From Phytophthora sp. 'mugwort' (Eukaryota > Oomycota > Peronosporomycetes > Peronosporales > Peronosporaceae), in the NCBI GenBank assembly GCA_033558025.1, contig JAUCEF010000008.1:2108001-2172000 (forward strand): a stretch of DNA of 64,000 nt, given 5' to 3'. The translations under genes were made by a program, and so were the position numbers. Position 1 is the stretch's first letter; each line of letters opens with the position of its first letter. This document shows, one piece after another, positions 34,321-43,914 of this stretch. The notes beneath the pieces are model-generated. The model was not told where the DNA came from. It was given only the letters and a program-made list of their open reading frames with translations, and did not search any database.

Positions 34321-34806
34321 TCAGTGTCTACAAGTTCGGATACTCCGATGTCCACCACATTGACTAACTCGGTCCAGTGCCCGCGTCAAAAGCTTTTGCT
34401 TCCTATCAGAGGTGGGATCATGACTCACCAAAGCTCCACCAGGTGTAAAGCGCGTTGCGCGCAAGGTCTTCGACCTCCAATCAATCCATGGCTCATGACG
34501 TTCCAGCCATACCATGCCCAGGATTCGGGGCGAATCCAGGACCAGAAAACGTTCCACGCTATCGAAATCGAGAAACTTTACGCTCAGGTTCACAGGGACC
34601 TTGGGCGCCGTGATACGGGCCCCCGTCGCTAGGCGAACAGCGACGATGTCACCCCTACGCTCTCCGAGCGTCTCAGCGTACTGCTGACTTCGCTGTATCG
34701 TGGAGCGTCGAAAGTAGTTGTCCGACGCTCCGGAATCGATCAAGATATGAATTCTTAAAGCCCTTAACCGTCGCCTCGACGTCGAGTAAGCCCGGCTTGC
34801 ATACAC
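34321..34806 (-). pseudogene. Gypsy aspartic protease region
   Basis: The frame contains ILIDSGASDNYFRRS, the D-S/T-G active-site motif of retropepsins, and downstream VLDSPRILGMVWLERHEPWIDW, the conserved dimer-interface and tail region. It belongs to the minus-strand chromodomain element. Confidence 0.75.
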
Positions 34807-34998
34807 GTTCCGTGTTAGAGAGTACGCCTCTCTCCGGGGCTGGGCCCTTTGCCCTACCCCTCCATGAGGCTCAACAGAAAACGGTTCTTCCTCAGCAGGG
34901 CACCCCGCGCCTACTGAGTGCCGCCGTTTCCCCCGCGACGAGCCGATGGCTTAGCTCGATGCAAAGCGAAAGCGCGTAGGAGCTTGGCGCGAGCTACG

Positions 34999-35528
34999 TG
35001 ACGGGCAAATTCAAGGCAGATTGTTTTTTATTCCAATTTTTATATTTTTTTATCGTAAAAGTATATTTGGCACCCAAACGTGACAGTGACGTCTACAGTA
35101 GAACACGACTTCAATCGAGCGCTCAACGGATCGGGCAAGAAGAATTATCTCCAGTTGATCCAGCACGACATATGACGAAGCTACTCTTCGAGATTATGGC
35201 AGATGTGGCGTTGCTGGCAAATTGAATTGTGTGTTTATCGTTGTTGTCTGTTGCTGCTCCAATCCCCTTACGATCGTCTTCTGTATGCAATGCGGCTCCT
35301 GGGTGAAAGAGGACGTCTCACCACCACCAGCGTCGCCACTGAGTATTGGTGAGCGCCCCTGAGTGCTGGTGGTGATTGCTGCATCACCTGCTGAGTGTTG
35401 GTGCGCCGGTGCGCCATTGAGTGCTGGCTCACCACTGAGTGTAGGTGGCGCTTGCTGCACCGCCACCGAATGTTGTTCATGTATACGCAGTGCGATGCAA
35501 GTGTGTATGGCTATAGGAGCCCCCCACA
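34999..35528 (-). repeat. LTR of the deleted Gypsy element (3' LTR)
   Basis: About 530 bases, matching 61948-62474 in reverse complement. In element sense it starts TGTGGGGGGCTCC right after a polypurine run (10 G, seen here as C 35532-35541) and runs to about TTTGCCCGTCA; the outer boundary is approximate. Inside, 35335-35455 holds an imperfect tandem series of CTGAGTGYTGGTG-like units, also present in the other copy near 62030-62140. Confidence 0.65.
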
Positions 35529-35550
35529 TTGCCCCCCCCCCAAACCAAAC

Positions 35551-36074
35551 TTAATCTTGCTGAGCAGCGAAAGCGACGCGGAGACCGTCGGAAAAACTCT
35601 TCCCCACGAACGCGGCCACCTTAGCTGGCACGTCGTTGTACATCTCCTCGATACCCTCCCAGAAATTGATCAGTCGTCCACACCACTTCACTTGAAACTG
35701 GAACAGCTTGCTTTTCATAATGTTGAGCTTTGAATTGAACTCACGGAGCAACCCGAAAACGTTCGCAACGAAAAACTCTTCAGCACTGTTCAAAGAGAAT
35801 CGCGTCGTCAATCCAGATCAACACGATGTTGTACAACAAGGGGTCGAACACAAACTGCATTTGGTTCTGTAAGTGCAGAGCACTGTCGGTAGCTCCCTGT
35901 GCGAAACATCTTCTGCGAGTCTTCATGAAGTCCCATCTGCCAGAAACCTTTGTGCATATCGAAACTCGCAAATCCAAACGAAACACGAACAGAACTGGTG
36001 ACCACCGGGAGGTTTTGAGCGGTGACAGCGATCGGCACGGTCATTGCATTAACACTGTGGTAATCCATAGTCAT
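35551..36074 (-). pseudogene. Gypsy reverse transcriptase with internal deletions fused to a chromodomain-like tail
   Basis: RT blocks YHSVNAMTVPI, FDMHKGFWQMGLHED and VLIWIDDAILFEQC (the YIDD-type motif kept as WIDD) are joined across at least two deletions and a frameshift. The C-terminal frame 35811-35551 reads KSKLFQFQVKWCGRLIN, then directly WEGIEEMYNDVPAKVAAFV and a stop. RNase H and integrase are absent. Non-coding as it stands. Confidence 0.7.
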
Positions 36075-37170
36075 GCGGAACTCTCTCTGTGTGCCAGGCT
36101 TCTTCAGTGGGAGGGCTGGCGAAGCCCAACGACTCGAGTTGTTTTGTGAATTAGCCCTCGTTCGTCCAGTGCCTTCGTATGCTCTCGTAAGAATTGCTGC
36201 TGCAACGGCGGATAGCTGCGAGCCTTGCAGCGATACGGCACAGTGTTGTCCTCCCTCAACTGTACCCGAAGCGGCTCCACCCGTGCTGGCTTTCCCAGCT
36301 CCAATTCCGAGCGAAAAACATCACTATAGTCGGACACCAAATCCGCTAGCCCTGCTACATGGTCGGTCGGAAACCCATTCTCCACTGCTTCAGTCACGAT
36401 AGCGGTCAGCCGCTCAGTGTGGGGCACCGCATCGATAATACCGAACTCAGGATCTGACGGAAGGCCTTCATCTGCGTCATCCAGGTTTGGAGACGCAGTT
36501 AACTGTTCATTCATGCGATCCATATCAATTCCAAGCGAGCGTAGGGTCACCTTGCCTAGCGGGAATTCGTATGTGTGTCTGCATCCAGCACGGTGCATAT
36601 CACCTGACCAGGTTCACTGGTCCTGCAGCCGTATTGATGCGCATATCTACGTGGGCTCCCTCAGTAAAACAGTCACGCGTCCGTCATACATTTCCACTTC
36701 CTGTGCCACGGCCAACGACTTCAGCCGCACATCACTGCGTAACTCCACCATTTCGTCAAGGACGCGGCGCGGCACCACATTAGCATCCGCTCCACTATCT
36801 GGGCAGAACGGATCTTCGATGGGGTCATTCCAACGGACAGATTGCCCATCAGCTGCAACATTGCCTCATAGACGCCAACGCCTCCCCTGCCGGCTGCTGC
36901 TGCGCATCTTGGCCATCTTTTCCGGGCACTTTCCTTCTCAGCATCACTAGCAGTCACGCAGTCGTCAAGCCAATGCGAGCCTTTGCATGCCAAACAACCC
37001 GTGCGAGGAGGCGGCTGCTGCTGCGGACTGGGAGCACCGGCTGCTCCGACTTACGATGGAGTTCAACGTTGGAGACGACGTCGATGAAGCTTGTCGTGGG
37101 GAATGTGTTGCAAATGTTGAAACTACCTCCGTAAACGCATATCGAAACGACACTCAAGTACTACAGGTTA

Positions 37171-37178
37171 TCATTTTG
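37171..37178 (+). promoter_or_regulatory. Initiator-like motif of the helicase gene
   Basis: TCATTTTG matches the initiator half of the oomycete consensus, 30-37 bases before the ATG at 37208, followed by GATTGG (an inverted CCAAT). The flanking element is not matched. It lies only about 20 bases from the end of the transposon remnant. Confidence 0.45.
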
Positions 37179-37207
37179 GATTGGTCAAAACTACATCATC
37201 CCCGCCA

Positions 37208-39715
37208 ATGGCTCGCTACAATGACCGCGATCGGAAGCGGCCACATTCGCGTTCGCGCTCTCGCTCTCGCCTCCGCTCTCCACGCCGGCACCGCCATACA
37301 TCCACCCGTTCCTTTGCATCTTCTCGCGATCGTCGCCAATCCCCATCCAAATCTGTCGTCTCTAGCGCTAGGGAGACGAAATCTCCGCTGGTCTCTCCGA
37401 TTCCCCCTCTACCTGCTCTAGAGCACCGCGAGGAGATCTTGAACGCCCTAAAAGATCACCAAGTCGTTGTCTGCGTCGGTGAGACCGGCTCTGGTAAAAC
37501 GACGCAGATCCCGCAGTTTCTGCACGCCAATGGAGCTTATACGAGCTCAAAACGTGATGGTGGGGGGATATCCCAGTGTGTTGCCATCACTCAGCCGAGA
37601 CGAGTCGCTACAGTCTCCGTGGCCCAGCGAGTGGCCGAAGAGATGAACACGCGAGTCGGAGACGATGGACTCGTGGGCTACTCCATCAGGTTCGAGTCTC
37701 GCTGCAGTGACCAGACAAAGCTTAAGTTCTTGACGGACGGAGTGCTGGTTCGGGAGTGTTTGAGCGACCCGTTGCTCACGAAATACAGCGTTGTGATGCT
37801 GGACGAGGCTCACGAGCGTAGTATCCACACAGACCTTCTGTTTGGGTTATTGAAGCAGGTACTGAAGAAAAGACCGGAGTTTCGGGTACTGATCACATCT
37901 GCGACGCTGGATGCCGAAAGGTTTGCACAGTTCTTTGGAGAACGGACGACGACTGAAGGGAAGAGCAAGCAGAAGAAGACAAAGAAGCACAAGATGACGC
38001 CGTGTCCGGTCGTAAAGATCCCCGGACGAGTGTTTCCTGTGGATATTTTCCATTCCAAACAGCGGCAGATCATGGGACACCGAGGTCCGTTGTCGACCTA
38101 TGTGCGTGCTGCAGTCGATACGACGATGCAAGTGCACACAAGTGAGGAACCAGGCCATATCCTATTGTTCCTGACAGGACAACGTGAGATTGAAGACGCG
38201 TGTGCTCAGATTCGGGCGTTGTACCGCGAACAGGAACCACGACGAGATGGGATGGAGCTACGAGTGCTGCCCCTGTACGGCGCGTTGCAAGGTCGAAGAC
38301 AGCGTGAAATCTTCGACTCGTTACCAATGGATCGTGTCCGTAAGGTGATTGTCGCGACGAATATTGCCGAGACGTCGTTGACTATTGACGGGATTCGGTA
38401 CGTTGTGGACTGTGGTTTTACCAAGCAAAAGGTGTATAACCCGGTGCAGCAGATAGAGTCGCTTGTGGTGGTGCCGATCTCCAAGGTGTCAGCACAGCAG
38501 CGAGCTGGTCGAGCAGGTCGTACGTCGTCTGGCAAGTGCTATCGTCTGTACAACAAGGCATCGTATGAAGCAATGGCTCAAGAGACTGTACCGGAGATTC
38601 AACGCACGAATCTTGCCAATACAGTGCTGTATCTCAAGCTGCTCGGCATCCAAGATGTGCTGGGGTTTTCGTACTTGGATCCTCCTGACGGAGACTCGCT
38701 ATTGGACGCATTGAAGCAGTTGTACGTGCTTGGAGCATTGGACAACAGCACTGGAGAGGTCACTCCACTCGGGAAATTGATGGCAGCTTTCCCATTAGAG
38801 CCTAAACTCTCACGTGCTATGGTGGAGTCATTAGTTCTGGGTTGTAGTCAAGAAATGACTCAAGTCGTAGCGATGCTTTCAGTGGAAAACGTCTTTGTTG
38901 AGGCTCCCACGAGACGGGGAAGGGATCATGATGAAAGCCATAATGATGATACGGAACGGGATTGGGAGCAGCGCATGTTAGCCTTGAAAAACGAGGGTCT
39001 ACTTCATAAAGATGGAGATCAGCTCACGTACCGATTGTTGCTGGAAGCGTTTGAATCTAAATCTCGTAAGGTTCAGAGCCACCGACGTGACCTCGAGCAC
39101 TGGTGTGAATTTCGACAGCTTCGGTTGCGCGCACTGACAATGGCTGGCTCGATCGTTAAGCAGCTTCGTGCTATCATCGACACACTGTCTCGACGTGATG
39201 TTGATGCAGTCAAGAAGACTGAGAATGATAACAGACGAGCGATGTCGCGAGATGATCGTCTTCGTCAAGCGCTCTGTGCTGGTTTTTTCATGAATGCTGC
39301 ACGACGATGTACGATGGAGACGGTGTATCGCCTCGTGCACCTCAATGATGGTAACAAGGCCGCCCAGCTTGTCCAATTCCACCCGCTCTCGGCGATGTGC
39401 TACTCTACTCCACCGGAATTTTGTATCTACCAGGAGCTGATCGTCACTAGCAAACCATTCATGCGTGGTGCTTTATCTGTTGAACGTCGTTGGCTCGATC
39501 AGTACTGTAAAGACAAGCTCAACGTCTCAATAACGCAGCTTTACGCTTTATGTGGACGTAAACCTCCTGTGGATGTGAAAAACGTCGAACAAGAAGCCAC
39601 GCAGTTAAGTGTTGCGACGTCTGAAGTAACGGCAGCATCAAAGCCAACTCAAGTGACTGCCGATGCTATTGCTGCGGCTCGTACTCGCTTCCTGGCACGC
39701 AAGAAACGTTCCTGA
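37208..39715 (+). CDS. DEAH-box ATP-dependent RNA helicase (DHX/Prp type)
   Basis: 835 residues from ATG 37208; the frame opens at 37181 but with TTG. The first 60 residues are Arg/Ser-rich (RS-like), typical of nuclear splicing proteins. Helicase motifs: Walker A GETGSGKTTQ (residues 91-100), QPRRVATVSVAQRVA, DEAH at 199-202, SATLDAERFAQFF about 231, LLFLTGQREIED about 320, TNIAETSLTIDGIRYVVD about 390 and QQRAGRAGR about 435. The HA2/ratchet and OB-fold regions follow (LGALDNSTGEVTPLGKLMAAFP; FMRGALSVERRWL). The family unwinds RNA or RNP, mostly in splicing or ribosome assembly. The exact orthologue (DHX15, DHX35, DHX33 or similar) is not settled. The gene is uninterrupted although a retroelement ends about 60 bases upstream. 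Confidence 0.92.
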   Translation: MARYNDRDRKRPHSRSRSRSRLRSPRRHRHTSTRSFASSRDRRQSPSKSVVSSARETKSPLVSPIPPLPALEHREEILNALKDHQVVVCVGETGSGKTTQIPQFLHANGAYTSSKRDGGGISQCVAITQPRRVATVSVAQRVAEEMNTRVGDDGLVGYSIRFESRCSDQTKLKFLTDGVLVRECLSDPLLTKYSVVMLDEAHERSIHTDLLFGLLKQVLKKRPEFRVLITSATLDAERFAQFFGERTTTEGKSKQKKTKKHKMTPCPVVKIPGRVFPVDIFHSKQRQIMGHRGPLSTYVRAAVDTTMQVHTSEEPGHILLFLTGQREIEDACAQIRALYREQEPRRDGMELRVLPLYGALQGRRQREIFDSLPMDRVRKVIVATNIAETSLTIDGIRYVVDCGFTKQKVYNPVQQIESLVVVPISKVSAQQRAGRAGRTSSGKCYRLYNKASYEAMAQETVPEIQRTNLANTVLYLKLLGIQDVLGFSYLDPPDGDSLLDALKQLYVLGALDNSTGEVTPLGKLMAAFPLEPKLSRAMVESLVLGCSQEMTQVVAMLSVENVFVEAPTRRGRDHDESHNDDTERDWEQRMLALKNEGLLHKDGDQLTYRLLLEAFESKSRKVQSHRRDLEHWCEFRQLRLRALTMAGSIVKQLRAIIDTLSRRDVDAVKKTENDNRRAMSRDDRLRQALCAGFFMNAARRCTMETVYRLVHLNDGNKAAQLVQFHPLSAMCYSTPPEFCIYQELIVTSKPFMRGALSVERRWLDQYCKDKLNVSITQLYALCGRKPPVDVKNVEQEATQLSVATSEVTAASKPTQVTADAIAAARTRFLARKKRS

Positions 39716-39876
39716 TAAGCTCGACAGTTATTGGGAAATACAGTGTTGTAATACTCGTGGCAGGTGATGATCAAGAGCTCGAGATACCAGCGTCAAAGGT
39801 TCGTAACAAGCTACTTAAATACGTTCACATGCCTTGAAGTGTTTAGCAAACGCGAGCAGTCAGTGTTTACGTCCGG

Positions 39877-40593
39877 TCACGCGGTGGTCTGTTTGATTTT
39901 TGCATGGGTCTGCAGACTCGCGTTCTCTGTCTGCAATTTGTCAACTAAACGCTTCAAGTCTTCGTTTTCACTTACAAGAGCTTTCTCCACCTCATAGCTG
40001 GCGGCAATGAACTCGTCGTAGTTGTCTTCAGTGGTCTGCAACTGCTCGGTTTTGGTCTTCAACTCCGCACGTAATTTCTCCACCTTGTCGATCCATTCTT
40101 GCGAGGAGTCAACGACGGCCACAGTAGAGGATGCAAGCGTCATAGGACTGACTGTGATCGTGTCACCGTATACAGAGCGAGCTGCGTCGTTGTCCTGATC
40201 GTTTCCAGCGCTAATGCCATAAGTTTCTTCGCTACGAGGCTCGATATCGTGCTCAATATCTGGCGGAATCCAAACCACACTCAGCAGGCGCTCCACTACG
40301 TTCTCGTACGCCTCCAACTTGGCTGTCAGCTCGTGGATTTGACTGGCTGACTGGATCGCAGCCTCCTTCAAGCTCTCGATCTCTTGCAGCGCGAAGACGG
40401 CGTCTTCTTCAGCCCGCTCAAATTTGTGCTTCAAGTCTTCTTCCGTCGCTTGCGACCTGCGCACACACGATTCAAGGTCGTCATTTTCCTGCTCCAGACG
40501 ACGAAGCTGCTCGCGTAGCTGCGCCAATTCGTCGTTGAGCTGCAGTGAGCACATCTCGGCAGCGGAAAGGCGATAGAGATTGAGCTGCTCCAT
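39877..40593 (-). CDS. Coiled-coil protein with NudE-like features
   Basis: 238 residues from ATG 40593; the open frame extends upstream to 40671 without a good start. Heptads fill residues 15-105 (LAQLREQLRRLEQENDDLESC, then LKHKFERAEEDAVFALQEIESL) and 160-235 (KVEKLRAELKTKTEQLQTTEDNYDEFIAASYEVEKAL), separated by an acidic linker (about 110-155). The phrases LEQENDDLE and NYDEFIAASYEVEKAL recall parts of NudE/Nudel dynein regulators, but in swapped order, so the link is weak. It converges with the helicase gene (160 bases apart). Confidence 0.65.
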   Translation of the reverse strand: MEQLNLYRLSAAEMCSLQLNDELAQLREQLRRLEQENDDLESCVRRSQATEEDLKHKFERAEEDAVFALQEIESLKEAAIQSASQIHELTAKLEAYENVVERLLSVVWIPPDIEHDIEPRSEETYGISAGNDQDNDAARSVYGDTITVSPMTLASSTVAVVDSSQEWIDKVEKLRAELKTKTEQLQTTEDNYDEFIAASYEVEKALVSENEDLKRLVDKLQTENASLQTHAKIKQTTA

Positions 40594-40787
40594 GTCCTTA
40601 CACACACTTTCTCGCCTTCTCGTCTCTGCAAAACGCATAAAACACAGCAACCAACAACTCGAATAAAACACGCATCTTCATTCCTATCATACTCTTGTCC
40701 GATCATCTCCAACCCCGCAGCTCGTTCATCCTCACTGCGTCAATTCCTTGTGTCTGCTATGAATTGCAACTTCCTCTTCTAGTGCCT

Positions 40788-41492
40788 CTATTGGATCGCG
40801 CAGTATCCCTGCGCATCAGAGGCCTTCTTGACCTCAGCCAGGCCCTGCTGCGTCTGCTGCATGCTCTCGTGGACGTGGGTTTCAATGTCGTCAATGGCGC
40901 CCTGTTGGTCCTGTACGATAGCAGCCAGGTCCCGGAAGATCTCATTGACCTGCGCCACACTCTGGTGGATCTTGTTGATGTCCTGCTCTCGCTCTTCGAT
41001 AAGCGCTTCGTTGTGCGCAATCTCGTTCTCAAGCTCGGCGAACTCAAAAACTTGGCCCTGGTGCTCGGCCACGATGCGGCCATCCTGCTGCTGGTCCTTG
41101 AGCGCCTGTTGCTGCGCCTGCTCGCGGGCCGAGACCCGCAGCACGGCCGTCTCTAGCTGGGTCGAGATGGCTTCAAAGTCCTTGCACAGCTTCCGCTTGA
41201 TGAGCGAGTTGGCGGCGTCCGCGGGCACGCGCGCGAGCGCCTTGGCGATCTCCTCCTGCAATAGACAGGCAAATCGGATGCGGTCGTGCAGGTCCTCGTC
41301 CACGGAGCCGGCCGCGGTGGATGCACGCTTGATGGCGAGTACCTGACGCTGGAATTGCTCGAGCTTCAAGGTGGCGCCCTCTACGGCCTGACGCGCCTGA
41401 GCCGAGGGAAGAGACAGCGACGCCGAGGCTGACACGTTGCGGCTGGCAGCTGGGGGCATCGACCCGTTCGCGGCGAAGTCCGCGAAGCTCAT
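40788..41492 (-). CDS. Qa-SNARE (syntaxin-like) ending in a CaaX-like box instead of a membrane span
   Basis: 234 residues from ATG 41492. Helices at about 35-125 fit the Habc domain (KLEQFQRQVLAIKRAS; IRFACLLQEEIAKAL), followed by a Gln-rich linker and a SNARE motif (about 155-220: ALIEEREQDINKIHQSVAQ, VNEIFRDLAAIVQDQQGAID) with the zero-layer Gln in QDQQGAID. This pattern is closest to endosomal syntaxins (Syntaxin 7/12, Pep12). Instead of a C-terminal transmembrane helix the protein stops at residues 231-234, CAIQ, a possible prenylation signal. No good GT donor is seen near the end, but an unrecognised 3' exon is the alternative. Coding and SNARE class are well supported; lipid anchoring is inference. 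Confidence 0.8.
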   Translation of the reverse strand: MSFADFAANGSMPPAASRNVSASASLSLPSAQARQAVEGATLKLEQFQRQVLAIKRASTAAGSVDEDLHDRIRFACLLQEEIAKALARVPADAANSLIKRKLCKDFEAISTQLETAVLRVSAREQAQQQALKDQQQDGRIVAEHQGQVFEFAELENEIAHNEALIEEREQDINKIHQSVAQVNEIFRDLAAIVQDQQGAIDDIETHVHESMQQTQQGLAEVKKASDAQGYCAIQ

Positions 41493-41661
41493 GGGCCAGA
41501 TAAAGGTTGCGGAACCGTCGCGAGTAAGCTCCTTGCGAGAATTAACGTACAGTAATACTTAGTGTATATTGGGAAAAAGGGAGGTGGATGCGGATTGGTG
41601 GGAAATGAGACATTTAAAAGGATATAGCGATTATGTATAGTAATGTTGAAGTTGCCCATTT

Positions 41662-43737
41662 TTAGTGGATCGCGCAGAGTGCGGACTCGACCGAGGGGAA
41701 CACGTCGGCGTCAACTGCCACGTTGTTCTTGAGCAATAGCGCGCGGATATGGGGCTGAATGGTGGCGAAGAGGACGGGGATGGTGTGGTTCCGACAGTAC
41801 GTCTTTAGAATGAGGAAGGCGCCACGTGCTGCCGTGACGTCCATGCCGGAGACGCGAGTCAAGTCCATGACGACGTATCGCGTTGGTGTTGTGTGCCCAT
41901 GTGGGGCGGGAGTCCCGTCGAGACACTCGACTGCGATATCGTATACTGGAAGATGGTTCAAGCCATGCAGCTCCTTGTACTCGTCATTGCTACATGTAGA
42001 AGTATTGTTGGTCTGCTTGTGGACGTAGACACCTTTCCGTACGGTCTCGAGGATCTGGACGACGGACCCGAAGAACAGATACCCGCAGAACTCGAAGTGA
42101 GCGACGTTAGTGTTTATGGTCAGTTGACTTTCGAGATGCCGTGACGTGTTCGGGTTGTCGTTTACAATTGACACTTGGACGCAGCTGAGTGTAAAGTTAA
42201 GGACGGCAACTCCGATACCAATGAGCATACCCACATCCAGTGACACCAGGTTAATTGCAAGGAACGACAGCCATACCACAACCCACTCGCGCACACACAT
42301 CTTGCGGTATGCGAGCACGAGCCACTCGAGCATGAGATCCAAGGCCACGAAGAAGAGCGTGGCCGCCAGGAAGAACCGAGGTACGTAACTCATGACGGAT
42401 ACTGGTACAGTCACGATCGTAATCTCAGCTAGAATGACACAGATGCCAACGATGCGCGAGTTGGTCTGGGAACGGCACGTGAAGATGGTCTGGCCGAAGA
42501 TGTAGGAGCCCGTGTAGCCGCCGAGCAGCCCACTGACGACGTTGGACCAGCCAACGGTCGTGAGCTCGTGGTTGATATCGAGCTTACTGCCCATGTCGAT
42601 CTCTATGGCAACGACGTCGAGACTAGAAGAGACAGCGACGATGAAGACCATACTGAGCCACGTGACGAGCTGCTTTGGGATCTGGTTCCAGTACACGAGA
42701 TTGAAGTCTAAGAGGCTGAAGAGCTCGGTGATGGCAGCGGTTTTCTCCATTGGGTCAACCCAGCCGTCTTGACGCGATTCATCAAGTGAGATCCTGCCGA
42801 TCACGAGCACCAAGTAGAAGAAGACGGGCATGATCATGATGGCGGTCGAGAGCGCGAACGGGTTCTTGAAGTTTTGCGAGACTACGAGTAGTGTGGCGCC
42901 ACCTAGAAACCCCGGCACACAGAGCAGGACATCGTGGGTATCGTCGAATATGTGCAGCATGGAGGTGAAGTCGTTGATGACGAGTCCCGTGCTGAGAGCG
43001 ATACCCGCATAGAGACAGAAGACACCGATGAAGGCGAGGTATCCGCCGATGACAGGTATAGGCAGGTACGACGCGAGCGCTGCCAGTTTGCAACGTCCCA
43101 TGACGACGAGACAGACTCCCAGCGAAGCTGTGGCGATACCGATGGTAACAATAGCAGTGGCGATCTTGGCTTCTGGGGATGCGTCGTCTCCAAGTGAGTT
43201 GCAGATGGAGGTGGCCATGGCGCTGAGGAAGATGAGGCCGGCGTCTTGGACTTGTCCGATGGCGAATGGCATGGAGCTCATGAGTGTGAACATGACTTGG
43301 TGCACGGCACTGGAGAAGATGACGAGCTTGGAGAGCGCTGGCATAAAGCTTGCGAACGTGTGGTGGCTGAAGATGATGACAGCGTATCCGTACATAGTGG
43401 GGATGGCTCGGATGGCGTTGACGATGCCATAGACCAGCGAGTTGGCGAGCTTTGCCGTGTTGTGTGTGCTGCATGACTTATTGTGTTTTCTAGATGGAAT
43501 CATCCTCTCTGTACTGGGCTGGAATGGTCTGGAAGGAGAACCGATGCTGAGCATTGGGCTGGTGCCGTGTGTGATGGAGATGACGGAGATTTTTGTCTTG
43601 TGGGGGGGGGGGGGGGGAGCCACGTCAGTTGTTATTGATGGTGGAAGAGAGATGAAAGTGACCATTGGATTTTGTTTAACAACGTGAAGACGCAGGATTA
43701 CAGCATTGGAATTGCTGCGTATTTCGGGGCCACCCAT
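41662..43737 (-). CDS. SulP/SLC26 transporter with STAS domain (paralogue lacking the cyclic-nucleotide domain)
   Basis: 691 residues if the ATG at 43737 is used; downstream Mets at residues 62 and 79 are also possible, because the first 60 residues contain a Pro run encoded by a 16-base G/C tract (43602-43617) and show no similarity to the paralogue. From LANSLVYGIVNAIRAIPTMYGYAVI on, the protein parallels the transporter at 19728-22259: the same membrane domain, the same order of motifs (LPIPVIGGYLAFIGVF) and the same STAS domain (YVVMDLTRVSGMDVTAARGAF). It stops at the end of STAS (SALCAIH), where the other copy goes on into a cNMP-type domain. Substrate unknown. Confidence 0.88.
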   Translation of the reverse strand: MGGPEIRSNSNAVILRLHVVKQNPMVTFISLPPSITTDVAPPPPPHKTKISVISITHGTSPMLSIGSPSRPFQPSTERMIPSRKHNKSCSTHNTAKLANSLVYGIVNAIRAIPTMYGYAVIIFSHHTFASFMPALSKLVIFSSAVHQVMFTLMSSMPFAIGQVQDAGLIFLSAMATSICNSLGDDASPEAKIATAIVTIGIATASLGVCLVVMGRCKLAALASYLPIPVIGGYLAFIGVFCLYAGIALSTGLVINDFTSMLHIFDDTHDVLLCVPGFLGGATLLVVSQNFKNPFALSTAIMIMPVFFYLVLVIGRISLDESRQDGWVDPMEKTAAITELFSLLDFNLVYWNQIPKQLVTWLSMVFIVAVSSSLDVVAIEIDMGSKLDINHELTTVGWSNVVSGLLGGYTGSYIFGQTIFTCRSQTNSRIVGICVILAEITIVTVPVSVMSYVPRFFLAATLFFVALDLMLEWLVLAYRKMCVREWVVVWLSFLAINLVSLDVGMLIGIGVAVLNFTLSCVQVSIVNDNPNTSRHLESQLTINTNVAHFEFCGYLFFGSVVQILETVRKGVYVHKQTNNTSTCSNDEYKELHGLNHLPVYDIAVECLDGTPAPHGHTTPTRYVVMDLTRVSGMDVTAARGAFLILKTYCRNHTIPVLFATIQPHIRALLLKNNVAVDADVFPSVESALCAIH

Positions 43738-43914
43738 TGCACAGTTTGTGAACGAGTGTGGACAGAGCAGATCACTGCGAACGAGTGGGCACTGTGCTGT
43801 CTTTCTAACTGCTCGAGCACTACAGTCTTACTGAAGTGAGCTCCGACGGCGGGCTTCGATGATTGTGTGCAATGTACGACGCTATACGTAGTACTTCCCG
43901 TCGAAGTTCCTAAG
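43738..43914. other. Upstream region of the second SulP gene
   Basis: No coding frame. No convincing oomycete initiator was found upstream of 43737, which leaves the start codon uncertain. Confidence 0.4.

Larger units (their letters stand above)
30560..34990 (-). mobile_element. Chromodomain-containing Ty3/Gypsy element, minus strand, truncated at the 5' (Gag) end
   Basis: From high to low coordinates the order is protease, RT, partial RNase H, integrase zinc finger, integrase core and chromodomain, the Ty3/Gypsy order. Only a scrap of Gag C-terminus remains above 34806 (RAKPSARRGGNGGT). The 5' end is cut at about 34990-34999, where the LTR of another element begins. Numerous frameshifts and stops make it non-functional. 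Confidence 0.85.
34999..37150 (-). mobile_element. Internally deleted Ty3/Gypsy element next to the helicase gene
   Basis: Reading right to left: Gag zinc knuckle (CLACKGSHWLDDC, about 36990-36950), protease region around 36800 (motif with ADSGADANVV), protease-RT linker (36598-36104), RT start (36074-35890, FDMHKGFWQMGLHED), an RT piece, then an abrupt join (VKWCGRLIN to FWEGIEE) to a chromodomain-like tail and stop, and finally an LTR. RNase H and integrase are missing. The right end lies about 60 bases upstream of the helicase ATG. A second copy with the same deletion lies inverted at 61488-62474. Confidence 0.75.

Noticed and set aside
35335..35455. Regular short repeats resembling a CRISPR-like or minisatellite array
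   Set aside because: Units are imperfect CTGAGTGYTGGTG variants inside an LTR, present in both copies; no spacers of uniform length.
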